A stretch of DNA of 5,919 nucleotides from Lachnospiraceae bacterium (GTDB taxonomy: Bacteria; Bacillota_A; Clostridia; Lachnospirales; Lachnospiraceae), in the NCBI GenBank assembly GCA_028694115.1, contig JAQUUB010000182.1:1-5919 (forward strand). Reading direction: 5' to 3'. Shown one piece after another: positions 1-5,705 of this stretch; position 1 is the stretch's first letter; each line of letters opens with the position of its first letter. The position numbers and the translations under genes are program-made. The notes under the pieces were generated by a model, which ran no database searches, was not told where the DNA came from, and saw only the letters and a list, made by a program, of their open reading frames with translations.

Positions 1-1
1 G

Positions 2-184
2 TTTTTGATCAAACACGATGCCTTAAAGATCGGAGGCAGCAGTTCCACTGAAATCGATGCAAATGTAATTCTAAATGCAATTCTTCAAACCACCGAAGGC
101 AAAAAAGCTTTAGAAAAAATATGTAAAGCGCCGGAAGATCCCAAATCTGTGGAAATACCACCGCGAAAGGTTATTTTTGATTAA
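2..184 (+). CDS. 3' end of an unrecognised protein gene (partial)
   Basis: The frame is open from the window edge to a TAA at 182-184 and gives the last 60 residues of a protein whose start lies outside the window. The tail is soluble, with no membrane segment. It reads as a Gly/Ser turn (KIGGSSSTE), a likely helix (VILNAILQT), a Lys-rich helix (GKKALEKICK) and a Pro-rich end (VEIPPRKVIFD). I do not recognise the family and suggest no function. The first 60 bases are near 45% GC, clearly above the kinase gene that follows (25% in one 60-base line), so it may belong to the older backbone. An 8-base T run follows the stop at once. It is probably a separate unit from the kinase gene, which starts 88 bases downstream. 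Confidence 0.6.
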   Translation, partial: FLIKHDALKIGGSSSTEIDANVILNAILQTTEGKKALEKICKAPEDPKSVEIPPRKVIFD

Positions 185-192
185 TTTTTTTT
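185..192 (+). terminator. T-tract after the first gene
   Basis: Eight consecutive T residues follow the TAA at 182-184 directly, and further T runs lie at 215-220 and 236-240. Archaeal RNA polymerase often terminates at T tracts without a hairpin, so this is a plausible end for the upstream transcript. No stem precedes it. Confidence 0.35.
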
Positions 193-272
193 CGTTTATT
201 TGATAATTCTCTTGTTTTTTACATTAGCATTGTTCTTTTTGAGAAACTGTATTTGGGTGAGTAGGTGAATCT

Positions 273-1295
273 ATGCATAATTACAAGTTTAATGATGAAA
301 CTAAAGAGTTGTTTATCAATGGTAATAAAATTGAAATTCCAAAATACAAGTTTATTTCTAAGATTTCACATGGAAAAAATGGAATTGTTATAAAATCAAT
401 TGATCCTCTTCTAAATAGGCAAGTTGCAGTAAAAATTTGGTTACCAAGAGAAAACTTTTCATATCCTGATAAGGATCGTTTTTATCATGAAATTAGAAAA
501 ATCGCACAATTAAATAGCTCAAAAATCGTTCAAATTTATGATGCTGATATTGTAAATAAAAATTATTTTTATGCGGTATTTGAACTTGTAAATGGCATCT
601 CTTTAAATAAATGGTTGGATAACGGACAACCATTAGTTTACAGATATAATATATTAAGCCAGATCTACAAAGAAATAAAGCAAGTGCATGAAATGAACAT
701 TTACCATGGGGACTTACATGGTGAAAACATTCTTATTGATAATAATATGAATGTTAAGATACTGGATTTTGGAACAAGTTATTTTGAGAGAAAACGTGGA
801 ACTATTAAAAACTCCCACAAACGTGAGGCAAGACTACTACTTAAAACCGGATTATCACTTTTGAAAGAAGAAACGAACAAATATCATTTATTAAGTGATG
901 TAGTTCTAAGTAATAACCTACCCCCTGAACTGATTCCAGAAATCCTCTTGATATTAAATGAACTTATTTGGAATATAGAAAGTCGAAGCAATTTATTAGA
1001 AGATGAGAATAAAACACACATAGCATTTTTATTTTCATATCGTATTTGTGAGATCCCTTTTTTTAATTTAATGAATGTGATAAAAGTAATCCGAGAAATC
1101 GTTTTAGAGGATGAATATATTGAATGGTTTATTGCTTCGGTTTTTTCACAATGCATGGATCACATTTATAATGAAAATATACCAATTAAGCGTGTTAAAT
1201 TAAGTAAGAACAATATAAGGTTACTTTATGGAGCGTATGTTATCTGGCGTGTAGAATATATAAAACGTTACACACAAAATAGCAATAGTCCATAA
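273..1295 (+). CDS. Hanks-type Ser/Thr protein kinase, cytoplasmic
   Basis: This is a predicted protein kinase of 340 residues that transfers phosphate from ATP to an unknown protein. Every catalytic landmark is visible: the glycine loop around G34 and G37, the ATP-anchoring lysine in VAVK (K54), the helix C glutamate (E73 in YHEIRKI), the catalytic loop HGDLHGEN (D147, N152) and the DFG motif (D165-G167). The catalytic loop has HGD instead of HRD, and no APE motif is evident after DFG. The chain instead runs into a helical region from about residue 180 to 340 unlike the standard C-lobe. No membrane segment or sensor domain is seen. The ATG is fixed by an in-frame TGA at 258-260, and AGGTGA at 263-268 gives a Shine-Dalgarno site 4 bases upstream. 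TTTATTT at 195-201 is a possible box A. Kinase fold: sure. Target: unknown. The gene is AT-rich and probably acquired, and is followed by a GHKL ATPase gene. Confidence 0.9.
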   Translation: MHNYKFNDETKELFINGNKIEIPKYKFISKISHGKNGIVIKSIDPLLNRQVAVKIWLPRENFSYPDKDRFYHEIRKIAQLNSSKIVQIYDADIVNKNYFYAVFELVNGISLNKWLDNGQPLVYRYNILSQIYKEIKQVHEMNIYHGDLHGENILIDNNMNVKILDFGTSYFERKRGTIKNSHKREARLLLKTGLSLLKEETNKYHLLSDVVLSNNLPPELIPEILLILNELIWNIESRSNLLEDENKTHIAFLFSYRICEIPFFNLMNVIKVIREIVLEDEYIEWFIASVFSQCMDHIYNENIPIKRVKLSKNNIRLLYGAYVIWRVEYIKRYTQNSNSP

Positions 1296-1582
1296 TTAGA
1301 AGAGAAGAACTGAAAGGTTGTTTTTGACTAATTTGGAGTGCTTCCTATCAATAATTCAATGCTTTTGGATCTTGCAGGATAAATAAATCATCAGCTTCAT
1401 AATTATTTATTAGCCCATTTTCTTGGTTTTTTTGGATTATTATCTATCGATCTATACAGTAAGAGTGGTCTCTTCACAAGTGGGATCAAATAATAAGTGT
1501 TTTAATAATTATAAACCTTTAAGAAGTAAAAGTGTTCTATATTGAATGAAGTTTTATTTTCTAATTAAAAAGGGGCTTTCAC
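1296..1582 (+). other. Intergenic gap between kinase and GHKL ATPase genes
   Basis: This stretch of 287 AT-rich bases has no open frame longer than about 14 codons on either strand and no RNA gene that I recognise. It holds a weak 7-bp inverted repeat (AATAAAT at 1382-1388 with ATTTATT at 1405-1411) and then a T7 run at 1427-1433, which might end the kinase transcript. The promoter candidate for the next gene lies near 1509. A gap this long suggests the two genes can be transcribed separately. Confidence 0.5.
1509..1515 (+). promoter_or_regulatory. Candidate box A (TATA) for the GHKL ATPase gene
   Basis: TTATAAA lies about 70 bases before the ATG at 1583 and resembles the archaeal box A. A start about 25 bases downstream would give a leader of roughly 45 bases. 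A second TATA-like run, CTATATT at 1538-1544, could serve instead. In sequence this AT-rich such matches arise by chance, so the call is tentative. Confidence 0.35.
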
Positions 1583-3325
1583 ATGCAATTTGATCATAAT
1601 TTCATTGGTTCTAATCTAATGGAGATAATCACATCTGGTTTATACGATGGAAATTTAAACTGTGTAAGGGAATATGTCCAAAATTCAATTGATGCAAAAG
1701 CAAAATGCATTGATGTTTACTTCGAAAACGAAGGAAACGATTTGATAATAAAAGATAATGGTCGGGGGATGGACAAAGATGAGCTTACTCATGCTTTGGG
1801 TATTGGTCTATCAAATAAATCAGATGAAGATGTTGGATGGAGAGGAATAGGAATCTGGAGTGGTGTCCCTGTATGCAAAAGAATTGTAATCATCACAAAA
1901 AAGGAGAAGCATGGGAAATACCGCATAGAAATTAAAAACAATGATATTCGATCATATCTTGGTAGTGGAATAGCTATTTCAGACATTCTAACAAATTCTA
2001 CAGGAGAGATTGAGGAAATAGAGTTAGGAGAAGATGAATCTTTAGAAAAGGATCATTATAGCGAAATAAGATTAGAAAATATTTTAAACACTCAGAGAGA
2101 TGTTTTCACAAACAATGGAATCAAAACTTATATGAGTCATGTGCTCCCTTCGCCATTGAATGATAAGGACTTTTCTATAGCAGCAGACGTCGACAAATGG
2201 TTAGAACAAAATAAGGTTTATTTCCCTGATATTCAAATAAAATTTAACGGGGACCAAATATTCAGACCGCCAACAAAGGACGATCTTTTTTTCCCATATA
2301 TAATAAGAAAGTTATTCGAAGTAAATGGAGAAGTTGTAGCCGTCGGATGGTTTATGTCAGCAAATAAAAATGAGAAACTCGAGTCTCAGAATAAGGGTAT
2401 TTTTTTCAAAAAGAAAGGATTTACTATTGGCAACGAATCGCTCGTCAAAAATCTACATGCTGGCACATATCATGAATGGCAATATGGTGAGATTCATATT
2501 ATTTCCAAAAATATTATAGAAAACGCAGCAAGAAATAATTTTGAACTAAATAGTGGATTGGTATCTGAATTTTTGAATGATGTAGGTGATTATGTAAAAA
2601 CAATCGAAGGTGTAAATCAATACCAATCTAAAAAAAATATTGGAGAACAAGTTTCAAAAGCAGCTGCACTTATAGATAAAGGAGACATTCCTGCAGCAAA
2701 AAAAGAGCTGGATAAACTTGATAAGAAAATAAAGGAAGGCAGGAAGTTCCCTTCAAACCCTGAATTTGAAGGCCTTAAAAAAATTATAGATGATGGGCAT
2801 GAAAAAAGTGTGGAAGATATTGGCGCCTTAAAAACAGCTGTAAGGAAACCAAAGGCTGAAAATCAAAAATTAAAAGCAGCTAAAGAATATATGAATTATG
2901 TTATAGAGCAAAGTACGCCAGCTGTCAAAAAATCAATAAAAAGAGCTACAACTAAAGGTAGACTTCATCCAGAAATGTGTGTTACTGATCCTCTAAGAGA
3001 TACTTTATGTAAAAAGACAGGAATCAACGGTGAGTTATATAATGTTGCGATGACTGCTTATGGCGCTGGAAATGTGGGTCTCAGAAGAAAAGATCCTCTT
3101 CTAACATTAGGCAATAAAAATAACCCTGATCGTGACGCCCGTTTTGGAGTAGCTCTTTACTTCTTCCATGATATATTTGTTAATGTATGTAAACATGAAA
3201 AGGGAACAGACTCTTTTAAATGGTATGAAGAAGCCTCTGAGGAAGAACAATATTATATAATGGCAGAACTTTATGCGACGATTAGTTTGCTTCATCGTAT
3301 AATTGAGAAATCTGAAGAGTACTAA
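1583..3325 (+). CDS. GHKL (Hsp90/MutL/MORC-type) ATPase with helical middle and novel C-terminal domain
   Basis: This protein of 580 residues opens with a GHKL ATPase fold. The N box is REYVQNSIDA (E30 as likely general base, N34 for magnesium, D37). The G1 box is DNGRGM (D58, G60, G62) and the glycine lid is GWRGIGIWSG (G85-G94). ENAARNNF at 313-320 looks like the end of a transducer domain of the kind that follows in Hsp90, MutL and MORC proteins. Residues about 345-445 are Lys/Glu-rich and helical, probably a coiled coil. The last 130 residues or so form a globular domain with LRRKDPLL and RFGVALYFFHDIF that I cannot place. Such ATPases usually dimerise on ATP binding and act as clamps or chaperones. 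The protein is too short and different for HtpG or MutL; a MORC-like or defence ATPase fits better. The ATG is fixed by an in-frame TAA at 1562-1564; AGGGG at 1571-1575 is a weak ribosome site. Confidence 0.9.
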   Translation: MQFDHNFIGSNLMEIITSGLYDGNLNCVREYVQNSIDAKAKCIDVYFENEGNDLIIKDNGRGMDKDELTHALGIGLSNKSDEDVGWRGIGIWSGVPVCKRIVIITKKEKHGKYRIEIKNNDIRSYLGSGIAISDILTNSTGEIEEIELGEDESLEKDHYSEIRLENILNTQRDVFTNNGIKTYMSHVLPSPLNDKDFSIAADVDKWLEQNKVYFPDIQIKFNGDQIFRPPTKDDLFFPYIIRKLFEVNGEVVAVGWFMSANKNEKLESQNKGIFFKKKGFTIGNESLVKNLHAGTYHEWQYGEIHIISKNIIENAARNNFELNSGLVSEFLNDVGDYVKTIEGVNQYQSKKNIGEQVSKAAALIDKGDIPAAKKELDKLDKKIKEGRKFPSNPEFEGLKKIIDDGHEKSVEDIGALKTAVRKPKAENQKLKAAKEYMNYVIEQSTPAVKKSIKRATTKGRLHPEMCVTDPLRDTLCKKTGINGELYNVAMTAYGAGNVGLRRKDPLLTLGNKNNPDRDARFGVALYFFHDIFVNVCKHEKGTDSFKWYEEASEEEQYYIMAELYATISLLHRIIEKSEEY

Positions 3326-3331
3326 TTTCCA

Positions 3332-3377
3332 GGATCCTGTAATAATAAAAAATAGGATCCATTTTTCCATATTTTTT
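3332..3377 (+). terminator. Hairpin and T-run terminator after the GHKL ATPase gene
   Basis: GGATCCT at 3332-3338 pairs exactly with AGGATCC at 3354-3360 around a 15-base A/T loop. T5 at 3362-3366 and T6 at 3372-3377 follow. The hairpin begins 7 bases after the stop codon. The first arm is also centred in a 10-bp perfect palindrome (CAGGATCCTG, 3330-3339). It probably ends the ATPase transcript and separates it from the radical SAM gene, though partial read-through is possible. Confidence 0.65.
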
Positions 3378-3413
3378 AGAAACATTTATGAATCAACAAA
3401 TGGATAGTGATTT

Positions 3414-4577
3414 ATGAATGTTTTACTTGTCGAACCGGAGTATTATACTAAGTATCCACCTTTAGGTTTAATGAAACTTGCTTCCTACCATCGTTCAAGA
3501 GGAAACAAAGTTAAACTAGTAAGGGGAAAAACTGAAGACTTACCATTTAAACCAGACATTATTGAAATAACATCTTTATTTACATATGCTTGGAAACCGG
3601 TCCATAGTGTCATTGATTTCTATCACAAATTGTTCCCACATGCAAAGATGATAATTGGTGGGATCTATGCATCCTTAATGCCAAATAACATTACATCTTC
3701 CTTCCCTTTTGCCCATATTCATAAAGGATTGCACAATGATGCAGAGAAATATGTACCTGCTTATGATATACTCAAAGATGTTAAAAAGTGGGAAAACTGG
3801 AGTAGTTCAATATTGTTTTCATCTCGTGGTTGTATTCGAAAATGTCCTTTTTGTGCAGTTCCACAGATTGAAGGAAAATTCAGGACAACCGTGGAAGACA
3901 TAGAAAATTATATTCATCCTAATCATAAAAGCGTTATTTTTTGGGATAATAACTTCCTGGCTTCTCCAAACTGGAAAAATATTTTGGAGAAATTAAATAA
4001 TATCGGGCTGAAAGTTGATTTTAATCAAGGACTTGATGCTCGTTTAATTGATGAAGAAAAAGCCAGCATACTCGCAGACCTCAAAATGCCAATTATAAGA
4101 ATGGCTTATGATACTCCTAAAGAAAATGTGCCAGTCGAAAGGGCTATACAATTACTTGAAGAACATGGAGTGAGGAAGAGGAACATTTTACTTTATACAT
4201 TATTCAATTTTTACACATCAGGAATCTCTTACAGGGATAATCCTGAGTTTTTCTTTGAAAGAATTAAACATATTGCTGAGATGGGCTGTGTATCTTACCC
4301 GATGAGATATGAGCCATTGAATTCTTTGAAAAAGAACCAGTTTATTTCTCCTAACTGGACAGCAGAACAATTAGAAGCAATTGCCGATGCCAGGAGAGTT
4401 ATAGGGTTTGGTGGCGCTTTTCCTCCTTACAAGGGATTAGTAGAAAAATTTGAAGAAGCCAGAAATTTTAATGAGGCATTTGAACTTCGCCCTATAAATT
4501 CCAACAAGACAGAAATTGTCAATAGTAATGTTCATATCATTCCAGAATCTGTGGTTGATACATGTTCTCAAGTTTAG
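3414..4577 (+). CDS. Radical SAM protein with cobalamin-domain-like N-terminus
   Basis: This enzyme of 387 residues should bind a 4Fe-4S cluster through CxxxCxxC (C140, C144, C147 in GCIRKCPFC) and cleave S-adenosylmethionine to start radical chemistry. Residues 1-120 look like the Rossmann domain that precedes the barrel in B12-binding radical SAM proteins (MNVLLVEPEY start, PPLGLMKLASYHRSRG, IIGGIYASLMPN). The DxHxxG motif that ligates cobalt is missing, so B12 is probably not bound in that way. Further on are DNNFLASPNW, a likely barrel strand, and FNQGLDARLID. The C-terminus carries WTAEQLEAIADARRVIG and GGAFPPYKGLVEKF. The substrate is unknown; it could be a nucleic acid base, a protein or a small molecule. 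The ATG is fixed by an in-frame TGA at 3408-3410, and GGATAGTGAT at 3402-3411 is a fair ribosome site. The gene follows the terminator by 36 bases; no clear terminator is seen after it. Confidence 0.88.
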   Translation: MNVLLVEPEYYTKYPPLGLMKLASYHRSRGNKVKLVRGKTEDLPFKPDIIEITSLFTYAWKPVHSVIDFYHKLFPHAKMIIGGIYASLMPNNITSSFPFAHIHKGLHNDAEKYVPAYDILKDVKKWENWSSSILFSSRGCIRKCPFCAVPQIEGKFRTTVEDIENYIHPNHKSVIFWDNNFLASPNWKNILEKLNNIGLKVDFNQGLDARLIDEEKASILADLKMPIIRMAYDTPKENVPVERAIQLLEEHGVRKRNILLYTLFNFYTSGISYRDNPEFFFERIKHIAEMGCVSYPMRYEPLNSLKKNQFISPNWTAEQLEAIADARRVIGFGGAFPPYKGLVEKFEEARNFNEAFELRPINSNKTEIVNSNVHIIPESVVDTCSQV

Positions 4578-4619
4578 GAATCCTCTGGTTTAGAATCATA
4601 ATCTGATAATCTTAAGGGA

Positions 4620-4910
4620 ATGTGCAACCCGGCCCGGCTGGATATCTCAAAGCCCAGAGGTTCACGGGGATCAGGTGAAGTTATACACTTTCTGGTAGCC
4701 CAGCACGCAGGGGGCATGTGCAATTAGCAGGAAAGGACAGCACGGCCCGGAGGGATCTTGAAGCCCAGAGGTTCATGGGGACCAGGGGAAGTTATACACT
4801 TTTTGGCAGTCCGGCCTCCAGGGGGTATGTGCAATTATCAGGAAAGGACAGCACGGCCCGGAGGGATCTTGAAGCCCATAGATTAAGGGGTGAAGTTTCG
4901 GGGGATTGAA
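4620..4910 (+). repeat. G-rich tandem array of about three 111-bp units
   Basis: The landmark ATGTGCAA occurs at 4620, 4716 and 4827. Units two and three match at 51 of 52 bases (4716-4767 against 4827-4878), an offset of 111. The second half of unit one (4651-4715) aligns with unit two (4762-4826) at the same offset, but its first half has lost a net 15 bases. Unit three drifts after 4878. Shared blocks include CACGGCCCGGAGGGATCTTG and TTATACACTTT. One line (4741-4800) is 58% GC, far above the genes to the left. A frame stays open across units two and three from GTG 4718 because 111 is a multiple of three, but the frame is low-complexity and I do not call it a gene. The role is unknown: an intergenic repeat, an RNA, or a decayed element. 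The neighbouring 4578-4619 and 4911-5038 hold nothing else that I can support. Confidence 0.85.
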
Positions 4911-5029
4911 CTATTGTGATGGTTTGTTAGGTCAAAGAGTTGAGAATCATAGAAGTGGAGAAAAGAATGGGAATAAAGAAGAGACTCAGAATATCACATT
5001 GATTAAGATTTAACTTATCAACTCATCTC

Positions 5030-5049
5030 AAAAGAAGATTATGGTCTTC
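5030..5049 (-). terminator. Weak hairpin and T-run at the end of the small membrane-protein gene
   Basis: Read on the minus strand, GAAGA (5049-5045) pairs with TCTTC (5038-5034) around a 6-base loop that contains the TAA stop, and is followed by TTTT. A 5-bp stem is weak, but its place at the stop of a minus-strand frame fits a terminator. Confidence 0.3.
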
Positions 5050-5191
5050 CTACTACAATTTCAGGTTCTACAATTACAATCCCATGGACTATTCCCATGT
5101 ATAAAATGAAGATTGAGAAAAGAACACAAATTATCCACGTTATGAGGTCTATTTTTTCACTAAAGCTTCTTTCACTAAAGCTTTTTCTCAT
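5039..5191 (-). CDS. Small single-span membrane protein, 50 residues
   Basis: On the minus strand an ATG at 5191-5189 opens a 50-codon frame closed by TAA at 5041-5039. The product has a charged N-terminus (MRKSFSERSFSEK), one strongly hydrophobic stretch at about residues 16-41 (LITWIICVLFSIF and on to GIVIV), and a short tail ending VVGRP. It should sit in the cell membrane with a single helix. Support for coding comes from GGTGGT (5201-5196) 4 bases before the ATG, a box A candidate about 70 bases upstream, a weak hairpin with T run at the stop, and a 15-base duplication that keeps frame as SFSER/SFSEK. I know no family for it. It could be a regulator of a membrane complex, a toxin-like peptide, or a chance frame; its location in an otherwise empty spacer, opposite to the large genes, favours an independent unit. 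Confidence 0.55.
   Translation of the reverse strand: MRKSFSERSFSEKIDLITWIICVLFSIFILYMGIVHGIVIVEPEIVVGRP
5155..5184. repeat. 15-bp direct duplication inside the small membrane-protein gene
   Basis: TTTCACTAAAGCTTC at 5155-5169 is followed at once by TTTCACTAAAGCTTT at 5170-5184, 14 of 15 bases identical. On the minus strand the units encode SFSER and SFSEK, so the length is in frame. Each unit also contains AAGCTT. Confidence 0.9.
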
Positions 5192-5282
5192 TTTTACCAC
5201 CAAATAAATCCTGATCTAATAAAGCAAGGCGTTGAATCTGCTCATTTAGGAATGAGTCAAATATAATATCAAGTATTTTTGT
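5175..5282 (-). other. Open minus-strand stretch without a start; possible gene remnant
   Basis: This frame is open for 35 codons on the minus strand, bounded by a TAA at 5285-5283 and a TAG at 5177-5175. It has no ATG, GTG or TTG. The translation reads like ordinary protein (FDSFLNEQIQRLALLDQDLF, then GGKNEKKL). It overlaps the first five codons of the small membrane-protein gene in another frame. It may be the tail of a decayed upstream gene, or simply chance. Confidence 0.2.
5259..5267 (-). promoter_or_regulatory. Candidate box A for the minus-strand small membrane-protein gene
   Basis: On the minus strand ATTATATTT lies about 68 bases before the ATG at 5191, giving a leader of some 40-45 bases if transcription starts about 25 bases downstream. 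Within that leader CTCAT/ATGAG (5241-5256) could form a 5-bp hairpin. The TATA match is good; its use is inferred. Confidence 0.35.
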
Positions 5283-5655
5283 TTACCATTCCTTAACCAC
5301 GGAAGGATTCTGTTAGGGAGTGGGTAGTTGTCTCCTTGCCTGGAGGCGGGGGTTCGATGTTCTCACTTCTGATAACCTTTTTTTTTCTGGACGATCTTAT
5401 GAGAATTATTCCGGCTTTCAGAAATGCCCGATATTCGCTTTTCTTGAGTGGGTGCTTATGGTTAATCCTGGTCGCTTACTTTTGGCAGACAGGGGCTTCT
5501 GAGGCTTTCGGAGATAAGCCGGGGAAGGGGGGAGGAGAGCTTCTTCAGGGAATGGGCTGCCGGTTGGATCTCGAAGCTTGAGGTTTGTAGGGTGGAGTTT
5601 TGCAGGGGTGAGCTGTTGTGGAGGCTCTTATTACTTTCAGATAGCTTGATTATTT
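5283..5655. other. Gene-poor GC-rich spacer
   Basis: No gene is supported here. Two short + strand frames overlap. One runs from ATG 5357 to 5581, gives 74 residues with hydrophobic stretches (MFSLLITFFFL and LFLSGCLWLILVAYFW), and has GGAGG at 5342-5346 upstream. The other runs from GTG 5320 to 5502. The 3' half of the first lies inside sequence related to the tandem array at 4620-4910, which argues against both. The left end (5283-5310) is still AT-rich; G-rich sequence begins near 5315. Confidence 0.5.
5478..5627 (+). repeat. Diverged copy of the 111-bp array unit
   Basis: Short blocks run in the same order as in unit three of the array: ACTTTTGGCAG, then a G-rich stretch, then TTGGATCTCGAAGC (array: AGGGATCTTGAAGC), then AGGGTGGAGTTTTGCAGGGG (array: AGGGGTGAAGTTTCGGGGG), then TGAGCTGTTGTGG (array: TGAACTATTGTGATGG). 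The middle is longer here and poorly alignable. Line 5521-5580 is 62% GC. I read it as an older relative of the same element, by eye only. Confidence 0.55.
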
Positions 5656-5664
5656 CTTATATAC
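5656..5664 (+). promoter_or_regulatory. Box A promoter of the last gene
   Basis: CTTATATAC is the best TATA element in the window and sits 42 bases before the ATG at 5706. Transcription about 25 bases downstream would leave a leader near 20 bases carrying GGGGT at 5696-5700 as the ribosome site. It also marks where the repeat-filled spacer ends. Confidence 0.65.
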
Positions 5665-5705
5665 TTTAGGATGTTTCTGTTTCCTAAATTATTTTGGGGT
5701 CAGAA

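Noticed and set aside
884..1156. 90-codon minus-strand frame inside the kinase gene
   Set aside because: It lies wholly within a well-supported gene, has a composition set by the opposite strand, and has no promoter or ribosome site of its own.
1380..1433. Intrinsic terminator after the kinase gene
   Set aside because: The 7-bp stem is all A/T with a 16-base loop, and the T7 run lies 15 bases beyond it; mentioned only within the gap entry.
3107..3385. 92-codon minus-strand frame over the end of the GHKL ATPase gene
   Set aside because: It reads through the terminator hairpin and the conserved C-terminal domain of the ATPase; it is a shadow frame.
4718..4909. 63-codon + strand frame (GTG start) across the tandem array
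   Set aside because: It stays open because the 111-bp unit is a multiple of three; the start is inside the repeat and the product is a low-complexity duplication without recognisable features.
4620..4910. CRISPR array
   Set aside because: The units are adjacent and about 111 bp long, with no unique spacers between short identical repeats, and no cas gene is near.
5320..5581. Two overlapping + strand frames, one with two hydrophobic stretches
   Set aside because: The 3' half of the longer frame lies in sequence related to the array, its ribosome site is 10 bases away, and two overlapping frames compete; the evidence is too thin to call a gene.
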